Source: Nissolia schottii (taxonomy: Eukaryota; Streptophyta; Magnoliopsida; Fabales; Fabaceae). Taken from it: a DNA stretch of 64,000 nucleotides. A program made the translations under genes and the position numbers. Below, one piece after another: positions 10,656 to 21,197 of this stretch (positions are counted from its first letter, which is position 1; each line of letters opens with the position of its first letter). The notes under the pieces were generated by a model. The model was not told the DNA's origin, made no database searches, and saw only the letters and a program-made list of their open reading frames with translations. The stretch lies in NCBI GenBank assembly GCA_003254905.1, contig QANU01005322.1:84463-148462 (forward strand). The letters run 5' to 3'.

Positions 10656-13498
10656 AATTCTAAAGAATTGCTCGTGTCTTATTTTTAATGACATGCTTAA
10701 TTTATGTGAATATGTTTTGTTGCTTTTGTTCTCGATTCAATTTCTATTGCCAGTGCTCTAAATATTTCTGCTCAAGTGAACAATATCCCAATGCTGAATG
10801 GGACGAGTTTTAAGGCTTGGATAGAATCTGTGGAGATAAGTCTCAATCCCTAGACATTTTTTAAGTCTTTCAAGGTTGAAGTAGAACTTCAACTTGGAAA
10901 GAAAATTAAGGCTGTCAAATCTGATCGTGGTGGTGAACACTACGACAGATATGATGGATCAGGAGAACAACGTTTGGGATCCTTTGCTCTTTTCCTAAAT
11001 GAATGTGGAATCGTTCCGCAATAGACTATGCCGGGCAAACCCAGCATGAATGGTGTTGCAGAACGACAAAACTAAACTCTTAAGGATAAGGTAAGGAGTA
11101 TGATTAGTCATTCTTTATTGCCAGAGTCACTTTGGGAAGAAGCTTTAAAGACCGCAGTTCATATCCTTAATCAGGTACCAAGCAAAGCAATAACCATAAC
11201 CCCTTATGAGCTATGGACTGGCAAAAAGCCTAGCATAAGGCACTTGCACATTTGGGGTTGTCCAGCTGAGGCACGACCTTATAGGCCACATGAAAGAAAA
11301 CTGGACGCAAGAACGGTGAATTACTAATTTGTTGGTTATGCTGAACGCTCTCGCGGGTATAAGTTTTACAATCCCACATCTAGATCCCTTTTTTGAAACG
11401 GGAAATGCGAGATTTCTAGAGGAAGTTGAGTTTGAAGGGGAAGGAAACATAAGAAATGTTGTCTTTCAAGAAGAACCTGTTATTGACAGTGACCAAGTCA
11501 TTGTACCTGTCATTGTTCAAGAAACAGCTCCAATGTTAGACAATCCTAACATTACTCCGAAACAAGACAACATTAATGAGGTTCTTCCTCAAGCACTACC
11601 TATAGAACAAACTCAACCACCTGAAGGAGTGTCATTAAGAAGATCCACAATAGAAAGGAGAAGTGTGATATCAAATGATTACATTATCTTTCTCCAAGAA
11701 CATGAGGATGGCATTGGTTTAACAGAGGATGACCCAATCAACCTCTGTCGAGCTATGCGCAGTTCGAACTCTCATAAGTGGATTGATGCCATGAAGGATG
11801 AGTTGAAATCTATGAAAGACCATGATGTTTGGGATCTTGTCGAATTGCCTGGAGGTGTGAGACCCATTGGTTGTAAATGGATATTTAAGACCAAAAGGGA
11901 CTCAAATGGCAATGTCGATAGATATAAAGCTAGTCTTGTTGCTAAATGATTTACTCAAAAGGAAGGAATTGACTACAAAGAGACTTTCTCTCCGGTATCC
12001 TCGAAAGACTCTTTTAGGACAATAATGGCACTGGTAGCTCATTTTGATTTGGTATCACAAGTTCCATCAAGTCATCACCTCGTGCGGTTTTGAGGTAAAT
12101 GTCGTTGATGATTGTGTATATCACAAGTTCAGTGGGGGTAAATATATCTTCCTGTTATTATATGTCGATGATATTCTGCTTGCTAGCAGCGATATAGGCT
12201 TATTGCACGAAACCAAGAGATTTCTAACGAAAAATTTCGAGATGAAAGATCTTGGGGATGCATCTTTTGTATTAGGTTTTCAGATACTAAGAGATCGCTC
12301 TCAATGTATCCTAAAGTTATCACAAAAGAGCTATATCGATAAAGTCTTAAATGGATTCGGCATGAAAGATAGTAAACCAGGAGACACACCCGTTGCTAAA
12401 GGAAACAAGTTCCCCAATAATGATCTTTAAAGAAAAGAGATGCAAAAGGTTTTCTATGCATCAGCGGTGGGGAGTCTAATGTATGCTCAAGTTTGTACTC
12501 GTCCCGACGTAGCATTTATAGTGGGAGTTTTGGGAAGATTCTTGAGCAATTCCAGTATACAGCACTGGAAAGCAGCCAAACGCGTGATGCGTTATTTGAA
12601 AAGAACAAAAGATTACATGTTCACTTATCGGAGATCGAACAGTTTAGAGATCATCGGGTACTCTGACTCCGATTTTGCAAGATGCCAAGATAGTAAGCGC
12701 TCCACATCAAGATACATTTATATGTTGGTAAGAAGAGCTATCTCACATCCAACCATGGAATATGGCTACGAAATTTTGTCACTAATTTGTGTGTGGTTGA
12801 TAGCATTGACCGACCACTAAGGATTTATTGTGACAATGATTCAACAGTCCTTTATTCCAACAACAGGAGTGCAACGAAGTCGAAGTTTATCGACATCAAG
12901 TTCCTAGTTGTTAAAGAAAGAGTTCAGAATAGACGGATTTCCATAGAACATATAGGGACTAATTTTATGCTAGCTGATCCATTAACTAAGGGTTTGACAC
13001 CTAAGGTTTTTTCATGAGCATACTGCTCATGTGCGTGTTATTCGTGAGGATACCTTAGCTTAGTGGGAGTCCTTTTGCTCTATTGGATATTATCTATTTG
13101 ATTTATGCATAATAAAGTTGATGGTTTATGATTCAATTCTGAACTCGCTCATGTTTTGTATATGCAATGATTCTATTGCATCTAAGGACTTTGGATTGAT
13201 CTCACTAAAGACTAAAGAATGACCAGTTGGAAATGTACATGATTGAGATCACATTGTATGTAATTTCCATGCTACTCATCCACATTTGATCTATGTCATT
13301 AAGTGTATTGATGTGGTGATCATTGTGGTTTAGTCACCTTTTTTTGTTTTGTGACGAAAGCTGCAGTAATTCCATGTTAATGCATGAGATGGACCAGATT
13401 GTTAAAGAAAGTCTAAAAGATAAATAGCATTCGGATGCGCGCCTAAAGAACTTGTGATATAATTGTTTGAAGAACGATATGTAGCCCAAGTGGGAGAT

Positions 13499-13953
13499 TG
13501 TTGGAAATTTATATTTCCAATATTTGTGGGCTCATATTCGTTAACGATTATATTAGCTATTTATCATATATGGCTTAATTCGGTGATCTAATTATTTGGT
13601 TAAAAGCCTTTTAGACTTAAGGAAAAGTGAATGTGGGCCCAAATGGGTAGATACCACCAGTATTGGCCCATCAGGGGATAATGGGAACCCTGGTGAGCTT
13701 AAATACATGAGGAACGGTTATGGTCCCCAATACACCAAATCAGAAAATGTTTCACTTCTCCCCATCTGGAAGAGAAACAGAAAGTCCCATTGAGGAACTG
13801 AGGAGGTTTGGTTGAGGAAGGCCACAAAACCACCGGCTCGTTCTCGATCAATCGTTACAAAGGTCTCCCAATCATTCAGCTATGGATTCAGGTATTTATG
13901 CAACCCTTTTAATCCTTAGTAATCTGATGTGATGTAATTGATAAATTCTAACA
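13499..13953 (+). repeat. right LTR of the copia element
   Basis: 455 bp, near-identical to the left LTR. It is preceded by a purine-rich priming tract and followed by the GTGTA target duplication. Confidence 0.93.
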
Positions 13954-14530
13954 GTGTATGTTCATGGATTTCAAATGTTATGATGATGCCAGTTATTTCA
14001 GTTATCAGTTATTTTAGTTTTCAATTATCATGTTCACATTATTTAAGATTTGTAAGACTGCCTGAAAGGCAGTCATGAGCTTTCCAGATGGTGTTGGACC
14101 TTTGATGGGTGGTTTTCCGCTAAGGAGTTCCATGGGAACTAGTGATAGTTGAGGGTTTTTGTGCTACATTCTGCCATCTTATTTTGCCTAGTATTTAGTA
14201 GCTTCTTTTGTTATAGAATTGTGGATTTATGTATTTGTTTTTAGCATTTGCAAACGAGCAAGCTGATAGTTATACTTCTCATTTTGCTACTATGTTGATC
14301 TTATGTATATCTCATGTATGATCTTGGATGATTTGTAAAGTGTGTGTGTATGAGGTCATTTCCAGTTTACGTTGATCCTTCTAAATTATGTATGTTTGTA
14401 TGTTGTACCGTTTTGTTATACGTGATCACAACATTTTCCCTTGTTAACATTTGGCAATGTATGACTCACGTTTTTAAAGGCGTTTCTTTCAAATTTCCAA
14501 AACTCTAAACAAACTCTAAGAGTCTAACCT
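13954..14530 (+). mobile_element. old LTR-like repeat, copy 2 (right part)
   Basis: This resumes the host repeat after the copia insertion, with TTTCAGTTATCAGTTAT and ATCATGTTCA words that also occur in copy 1 near 4,060. It is AT-rich and non-coding, with no defined right end. Confidence 0.45.
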
Positions 14531-15058
14531 TTCTGTGTTGCCCGCTACTCATCAACCCAGTCGTTCCTCCACTCATGATGGACCCTCTCTACTGTCAGCC
14601 ATTGCCGTTATTGCATTGTTGCTACACCATGCACATTGCTCCACTAGTCGTCGCATCGTTGCTTTATCACGCACAAAGATGTATAATGTTAAATACAAAT
14701 TACATAAGCAATATGTTGAGTTGTGAATAAATATCATTCCCATTATTTGAATTATCTAAAAATTTTATTTTCATTCAAAATTACCACTTTCAAACCACTT
14801 TTTGTTACGCTCTCAAAATTGCAACGTATAATTTTCCATGTTTGTCCTTAACTCTTAATAATGGTTATACCAAAATAAAGAGTAAATCACTTTTTGAATT
14901 AATTAAGCATTTTTAATCATTTTTGTTATTTTTTTCATCATTGAAAATATATTTTTAGAACCACTGTGGATATTTGTGAAGATGTAGACATTTGGTGAGA
15001 ATGGAAATGGTAGAAAATTCTACCCGCGCTAGAGGAGTGATGATGAGATAAAATTCTA
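14531..15058. other. intergenic DNA, nothing recognised
   Basis: A short patch of more balanced composition (14,535-14,690) carries only a 63-residue open frame with no family likeness. The rest is AT-rich. No gene is supported. Confidence 0.5.
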
Positions 15059-15066
15059 CCTGCAAC

Positions 15067-15977
15067 CATGGTTATCAAACTCGCAAGTTTAAGTAAACTC
15101 GTGGAGCCTCCGTAAACTCGGATCGTAAACTCGTACAAGTTTACCTATTATTAAAAAAATATTTTAAAAATATTTTAAAAAATTATTATGCTACAAAAAT
15201 ATATTTAATAAAACTTGAAATTCACAAATACTTTTAACTCCATAACAAATTACTAATAAAGATGAAATATATGAGTTCTAAGTTCAATTCATAGATAATA
15301 CATATGTTTAAATCAGAACATATCCTCCTCCACATAAACTTAATGACAAGTAAAATCTATCAACACAAGAGAGAGGCAGTGTATCGAGCAACTAACGTAG
15401 CAAATGTATATAAAGAACAGTGTCACTCATTCTTGACAGAAGTAGTCTGCTTCGAGTCGATAGCAAAGAATTCAGTGATGAGTTCGAGGGGCATGCCCTT
15501 TGTTTCTGGAACCTTCAAGAACACAAATATCCAGGAGATGACACACACAACAGCATAAATGCCAAAGATACCAGGCAAGTCCCATAGTACTGAGCATCAC
15601 AGGAAGCGAGTATGTGACGATGATGTCTCTAATCCAGAATACTAAACTACATATAGTGATGCAGAGGTCACGCACCTTGGTGAAAAAGATCGCTGAGAAA
15701 ATTATGAAATACATACGATGGATTAACGACGTAGCACGATGACACTACGGAGCATGATTGCATGCGCAATTGTAAAAAAAAAAAAAAAAAACCTCACCTG
15801 TGGTAAACTCGTGAACTCGGGAGTAAACTCGCGATTTTATGGGAATTTACACGAGTTTACCCTAGTTCAACCGAGTTTACCCAGAAACGAGTTTACATAC
15901 AAGTCAGCTCGATTTTACTATCTAGGAACGTAAACTCGTACGAGTTTACGAGTTAACTCGCGATTTTGATAACCATG
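15067..15977. mobile_element. hAT-like TIR transposon, non-autonomous, carrying a host gene piece
   Basis: The 911-bp element has inverted ends CATGGTTATCAAA (left) and its complement TTTTGATAACCATG (right). An 8-bp direct duplication CCTGCAAC flanks it at 15059-15066 and 15978-15985. Subterminal regions on both sides carry many copies of CTCG(T)AAACTCG/GAGTTTAC in both directions. An 8-bp target duplication with dense subterminal repeats fits the hAT superfamily. It encodes no transposase, so it must have been moved in trans. The middle holds antisense sequence from a sugar transporter gene (separate entry). Confidence 0.8.
15423..15692 (-). pseudogene. captured last-exon fragment of a tonoplast sugar transporter (TST/TMT type)
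   Basis: Read on the minus strand, the fragment starts at an intron-like acceptor (TTTCTCAG). It encodes words typical of the C-terminus of tonoplast monosaccharide transporters of the major facilitator superfamily: LCITICSLVFWIRDIIVTY, LPVML, WIFVFLKVPETKGMPLEL and ITEFF, then a stop. One extra base around the LPVML-IFGIYAVV junction shifts the frame. Conserved residues are changed (for example PTRVRG to FTKVRD), so it is not functional as a transporter. Retention of the intron border means it was copied from genomic DNA, not from mRNA. Identification is from memory of the family. Confidence 0.78.
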
Positions 15978-15985
15978 CCTGCAAC

Positions 15986-16730
15986 AAATACTAGAGATGG
16001 ATGGCATATCTAGCCCCGGTCCGATCGATTCACATCCCTAGTTTGAGCTATTGACTTTTTCAAGAGTTAAAAAATCATTTATCTTTAGTATGTAATTACC
16101 AAAAACATGCTGAACTTTCTAAATATAATGTTAAGTTGAGGTAGTCTAAACTTCATTCAAAATGAAATCCATTAAAATATTATAGTCAAGTAAATGGATA
16201 ATCTCAAGTGAGTTTATTGTTATATGATATCAAATGTAATATATTACCATTACTTTTTTCGTTGTTGCTTATGTCATGTATGAGTTTTACAATCTCAATT
16301 AATGGTAAAAGATCACACTCAATCTCATATAACAAAAAACTCATTCGAGAGAATTTATTTCCTTTAATCAAAGTAGCTTAAATGATTTCAACTCAATATT
16401 GTAGTTGCCATTATGGATATGAACTTAATTATTTTGAGTTTTGATATAGATTAGATTACTTTAAGCATCAAAATAAAAAGATTAGATTACTTGATTGAAA
16501 GGTTAACTTTGTATGAGGTGAAACAATAAATAAAAGAGAAAGATATTTGTCACTCTATTATTTGGTTGTTTAATAAAGGAGGAGAAAGAATTTTTATGGG
16601 TGTCTTTTTTAAACCTCTAATTTGGAAGGTAAGAAAATGAATGCTTTGTGGTGTAAGGAAATATCAATGTGATATTTCTTAGTCATTATACTTATTTGTT
16701 TTAAATTACATTTAGGATTGTCAAACAGGT
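15986..16730. other. AT-rich intergenic DNA, nothing recognised
   Basis: No coding frame, repeat end or regulatory site that I can support. Confidence 0.5.
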
Positions 16731-17010
16731 AAGCCCGGCCCATTTAGGTCCGACCTGGCTAACCTACGGGTCTAAACGGGCTTTTACTATTCGCGGACTA
16801 ATTTTTATATGTTTGGTTTGTCAATTTATGTGAGTAAACGGGTTAGTCCGTAGGTTATGCATATGTTAACACTAAACGGGCTAATTTGGCCCACGGTTTA
16901 AACTAGTCAGGCCTAAATGGACATTTGCTATTCGCAGGTCAAATTTTATACATTTGATCAATCCATTTAACTTAGTAAACATGTCAAACCCACAGACTGA
17001 ACTCATTTCT
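16731..17010. repeat. diverged tandem repeat, about 140 bp period
   Basis: Two diverged copies of a CTAAACGGGC...TTACTATTCGC unit lie about 140 bp apart (near 16,774 and 16,914). Each is followed by ATTTTTATA(T/C)(G/A)TTTG and then AGTAAAC(G/A). GGGCC/GGCCC-rich words surround them. It resembles the tip of a larger DNA transposon, but no end or target duplication was fixed. Confidence 0.5.
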
Positions 17011-17520
17011 TGTAACCATAATTCACTCAACTCTGATCTTTCTCCTTTTTTTCATTCCCTCACTAGTCATCCTTCAAAACATACCTTTTTTATTTCTTTT
17101 TCTTTTGTTCAACTTATCAACGTTGGATTTGTTATCTTATACACGTATTTTCTCGGTTAAAGTACATTTAAAATTAAATCCATTACGATGCCACCGTAAA
17201 AACATTTAGAATTATCAATTACAATAAAACAATGAAAAAGACATCATCTAAAAGTATGATTGCCTTGCCTTTCATATATTTTATTTCATCTTTCTAAACC
17301 TAATATAGTTAAGCATTTCTGTAACAAAAAACATTAAATATGGAATTACGTGCTGCCATCTACCTCCTTGCATCAAAGAGGTAAAGAATCTTAAGAGACG
17401 AGTTGTCAAATGTGGACCATTGTTCTTTCGTTCTTTCTTTCCCCATAATATCAATAATGTACGTGGGCCACACCAACATGAAACTACCGCTTGGTTTGGC
17501 AATGTCGAAGCTCTTTGGGA
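17011..17520. other. AT-rich intergenic DNA, nothing recognised
   Basis: Only short chance open frames; no supported feature. Confidence 0.5.
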
Positions 17521-17880
17521 ATGTTTGTTTACTTAGAAGATAAAAATATTAAGACATAAAGGTCAAAATCATATTTATTTATTGAGGTAGATATAATAGG
17601 ATAAAAAATTTATGTATATTTTATATCTCTATTTTGTTAGGATATGGGGACACAACTTTTTATAATAAGATAATGTATTTTTTATTAAATTAATGTAATA
17701 AAGGTATTTTAAGTCATTTAGAGTGTATTTTCTATCTTGTCTCTATTAAAACAAACAAGATATAAATATAAATAAGTGTGTCTTGTACACTGTCATCAAA
17801 TAGAATAATTTGTCATCTTATGTTTTATGTCTCTCTCCTCATATCTTATATTCCTGTCTTGTCTCAGCAACCGAACGTAG
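17521..17880. mobile_element. MITE-like element, GTTTGTTTACTTAGA ends
   Basis: The left end ATGTTTGTTTACTTAGAAGA and the reverse complement of the right end (CTACGTTCGGTTGCTGAGACA) are imperfect inverted repeats around about 360 bp of AT-rich, non-coding DNA. Related ends recur in this window at about 50,537 and 59,395. The superfamily is not fixed because no clean target duplication is visible. Confidence 0.5.
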
Positions 17881-18145
17881 TCTTTGACAACCAAAATTTG
17901 GAGAGTTGTTAGCTTTTTGACTATTCAAAAATTACTCTAAAAAATTATTATAGTATTGTTTGATAAAAGAATATAAAAATAGCTCTCAATAAATAATAGT
18001 ATTTGATAAATATATTTTAAATATGACCTTTATATCTAAAATTCTTATAATAAACAAAATCATTAAAGAAAGTTATAATAATCATTAAACTTTAAGGTTA
18101 TATTATAATATTAATACTTAGAGAGCATAAGTCAGCTTTGAAAAG

Positions 18146-18480
18146 CTATTTTGACTGGGCCATAAAGGCCCATCCTAGAATTCGTACCCAAAGGTCCACG
18201 GATTGACGCGACCCAGAGAGGCTCCCCCATCTACAATTAGAGAGATTCACGGATCGTGACACTCTCCTCCCGGCGAGCATCACTCCATGGACCTATGAGG
18301 CAAATCCGACGGAGAGAATCCTGGGACAACAGAAGTCACGACTCCTACTCAGGTATTTAAACCAAAGCAGCACACCAGGTATGCTTAGAACCCATTTCCC
18401 CTTGACTTCACTATTGCATCCAACCTTCATTGACTTGAGCGTCAGAGTCCTTGCAGGTACCCTTTCCGGCGACCCCAAAC
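18146..18480 (+). mobile_element. LTR-like fragment (gypsy-type), forward
   Basis: It begins with GACTGGGCCATAAAGGCCCA and ends with the conserved word TTGAGCGTCAGAGTCCTTG followed by CAGGTACCC. Both ends recur in reverse orientation at 20,395-20,785. It is GC-richer than its surroundings and non-coding, and looks like a solo or partial LTR of an old Ty3/gypsy family. Confidence 0.55.
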
Positions 18481-19636
18481 CCGAAAAAGAGCTTTAGTAT
18501 CCAAACAACACCAAGGAACCACCCCTCGGTACAGCTATACATGAGAGCTCCTAAAAACATCCATTAATTTTTAAAAGTTAGCAACAAAAGTGCATCTGTT
18601 TTGTATTTACTAAACACAAAAAGTTGACACTTTTTTTAAAGAACAAAACACCCTCTCCAATTTTTTTTTTTTACCAAACCTAACCTACATCACCTTCCAT
18701 ATTGGCACCAGACACAATTAAATTAACTTCATACGTAAACCCAAAATAAAAAATAAACTTGAATAACCATATTTAGGTGTGTACGTCAATTGATTCGAGT
18801 CATATTTTTTAAATAAATTTACCCATCCGACGAACTCAACGACGAATCGAATGAGTTAAGTTGTGTAGTTTTGAATGAGGTGACTTCGGATTGTCGACCA
18901 AGACGCTGATTAATCGAGATATTTTTTTTGGACCTTTTGTCTATTATTTTTGTCATGTGAGAGAGCGTTGACATCGAATGAGGGAGAGGGAGATAGAGAG
19001 TGTGGCAGACTGTAGTGAAGGGTGATGGTACCATGTGAGAGGGTGTCGATTGAGTGAGGGTGAGAGAACATCCAATCATGTGAGGGAGAGAGAAAGAGTG
19101 TCGACAAACTGTGGTAGTGGGTGGCGATGCGACTAAATGGGTGGGAAGGAGGGAGAAAATGGTGTGAGACTATGAGATCTAAGAATGAGATGAGAGAGTG
19201 TGAGATGTGAGGTTGTCATGTGCGTGGGGTGAGTACTCTTTAAAGTTATTTAATTTTTTATTATGCTTGAGTTTTCTATTTTTTTTTATATATATATATA
19301 TATATCTTAATCTTATGTAAGTTTTGGAATAATTCAAATCGACAATTAAGCCCACAAGCAATTTGAATGTATTGGTTTTGACTTGTAGATTTGACTATCT
19401 GACACGATCAACCCAAAATAATTTTGAGTTGAGTAAAGTCAACTGGTTGGACAAGTTATTTGACTCGTTGTACATCCTTACCCATAATCGTAATTTGCAG
19501 GCGAGTGCCTTCAAAATATTAGTTAAACTAGCCAAAGTAATTTTTATTAGAAAGATAAGACTTTTATGTTTTTCGCTATATTGAATATGCCAAAAACTTA
19601 GAAACATTTTAATTTTGATTATTGGGTTTTGCTTAT
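18481..19636. other. intergenic DNA with simple repeats
   Basis: Contains a (TA)n run at about 19,289-19,306 and a purine-rich GAGAGNGTG tract at 18,955-19,210. No gene is supported. Confidence 0.5.
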
Positions 19637-19763
19637 GAAACTTATTAAGGAGTCTAAAGTGAATAAATTTGAGTGTTTTTAATGTCTTTAAAGCATTGAT
19701 AATTTTAAGTGTTTACATTTTCAATGAAACATTTCTACTTTAAACTCCTTAATAAATGTCTTA
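19637..19763. repeat. short hairpin-forming repeat
   Basis: The arm TTATTAAGGAGTCTAAAGT (19642-19660) is the inverse of ACTTTAAACTCCTTAATAA (19737-19755), with one mismatch and a 76-bp loop. It looks like a small MITE remnant. Confidence 0.6.
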
Positions 19764-20394
19764 AGGATAGTTGTTAGTTTTTGGTTTGATTATTTAATCA
19801 GCGAGTTTAGGGCAAAATCCTATTAAGAGAACAAAAATGCTCCATGTACACCTAAAAACCATACACCATACATACACCACCGTTTTATACGGTTTTACTG
19901 TCAATTAATACGAAATAATGTACACTTTCCTTATTTGGAAAACACGCAATCCCACGCGCGTCAATATTCCTTATTTTCGAACCGAATCAATTTGCAACAG
20001 AATTGTATCATTTTGAATCGCGATTCTCTCAACCAAATCGCAGCAGAATGGTTTCAGAATTCTCCATAGCAAACAGAGAAGCAAAATCGCGAGCGACAAC
20101 TCGCCACTGTGGAGCACCATCAGAGCTTCCATAGCTTGTCCGCAAACAATTGTTACTCAATCGCACGTCTTACTAACCAAATTTGCAAGTTGTCGTATCT
20201 CCATCACCAGATCTACTTATTGACAAAGGGCTTAGAAGGGTTGTTGGGAAATCAAGTGGTAGTTGATGGTGGCAGTGGACGACGATGGAAGATAATGGAG
20301 TGGTGTTGAGGTGACCAAGGTGGAGAATGGATGAAAAGTGTCCCGAAGTATGCACCTCGGTCCACACTCTGGATCCTGGAGCTTGGAGATGGTC
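19764..20394. other. intergenic DNA, nothing firm
   Basis: Moderate-GC, 5'-UTR-like texture at 19,990-20,330 with only short open frames. It may be leader sequence of the adjacent LTR-like fragment. No gene is supported. Confidence 0.4.
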
Positions 20395-20785
20395 TCTGGC
20401 CTCGGGCTGCGTGGGTACCTGCAAGGACTCTGACGCTCAAGTTAGCAAGAGTTTAAGGGAGTATAGTCAGTAATAATCAGATGATCTTCATACCTGGGGT
20501 ACGGGTTATTATATACTATGGGGTGTTGAGATTCTTCCGCGTGTGACGCGAATGGGTGAGGATATCTCGACTTATAGCTGGTGGGAGAGTATCTCGGATC
20601 TGCGTGCTGAGGTGGGAGGAGAGGATCTCGGGACGGTTAAACTCGAGAAAGCGGGGGGAAAGGATCTCAGGACCGTTTGATGGCTTGTGAGTGGCTAGGT
20701 CAAGTTGGGCCTGTCCGCGGACTATTGAGCATGGATCTGGTGGGTGGCTAGGATGGGCCTTTATGGTCCAGTCCGTAACAAAAAG
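20395..20785 (-). mobile_element. LTR-like fragment (gypsy-type), reverse
   Basis: On the minus strand it starts TGTTACGGACTGG, continues with CCATAAAGGCCCATCCTAG, and ends near TTGAGCGTCAGAGTCCTTG and CAGGTACCC, as in the forward copy at 18.1 kb. A TATATAATA box on the minus strand lies near 20,510. It is a solo or partial LTR; the TGTTAC start is typical of gypsy LTRs. Confidence 0.6.
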
Positions 20786-20982
20786 CTAATTAGTCTTATA
20801 GTTGGTAAATTTATTTTCCTCATGGAGATAACAAATCATATCATGGTGGAGGAAGAGAAAACCTTGTGCGGGACGACCATTGATCCATTTTGTATTTAAG
20901 AAATAAAATATACACAATAAAAAATTTGCTTCCACCCTATTATATGAGAGCACATTTAATGTGCCTATTTTGAGGATGAGTC

Positions 20983-21197
20983 CTACTACACATATGCTAA
21001 AAAATATACACTATGCATACACCCTATACTTATATATATAAAATTTGTGTTTTAATGCTTGTAATGTTTGTGCACTTAATTAAGTATAATTGAGAATATC
21101 ATCTATAAGTTTGTAATGTTTGTGCACTCACGAGAATAAAGTTTGTGCATTACTAATGGTGTATGTATGAGTGTATAAAATTGAGTGTACATGTAGC
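20983..21197. mobile_element. small MITE with about 42-bp inverted ends
   Basis: The left arm (CTACTACACATATGCTAAAA...CATACACC) pairs with the right arm (GGTGTATGTATGAG...ACATGTAG). The interior repeats TTTGTAATGTTTGTGCACT twice. Similar TGTACAC/TACACC words occur near 19,845 and 61,975. It is non-coding. Confidence 0.6.

Larger units (their letters stand above)
7548..13953 (+). mobile_element. Ty1/copia LTR retrotransposon, recent insertion, interior broken
   Basis: The LTRs lie at 7548-8002 and 13499-13953. Both are 455 bp, start TGTTGG, end TAACA, and by eye differ at a single base. The flanking 5-bp duplication GTGTA is at 7543-7547 and 13954-13958. A primer-binding site matching the 3' end of initiator tRNA-Met (TGGTATCAGAGCC) follows the left LTR at 8005-8017. 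A purine tract (AAGTGGGAGAT) abuts the right LTR. Recognisable parts are a long non-coding leader, integrase-like sequence at about 10.9-11.3 kb, reverse transcriptase at about 11.7-12.4 kb (YVDDILLAS motif) and RNase H at about 12.4-13.0 kb. The interior is incomplete, with several breaks. LTR identity implies insertion well under 0.5 million years ago at usual plant rates. The copia clade was not assigned. Confidence 0.92.

Noticed and set aside
9700-10660. CRISPR-like repeat array
   Set aside because: The repeats are diverged and unequally spaced, lie inside a plant retroelement, and have no cas genes.
15472-15714. 80-residue minus-strand open frame read as a membrane protein
   Set aside because: It is the frame-shifted reading of the captured sugar-transporter fragment, not an independent gene.
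18293-18478. 61-residue minus-strand open frame (MGSPERVPART...)
   Set aside because: It lies wholly within the LTR-like fragment and reflects its GC-rich composition.
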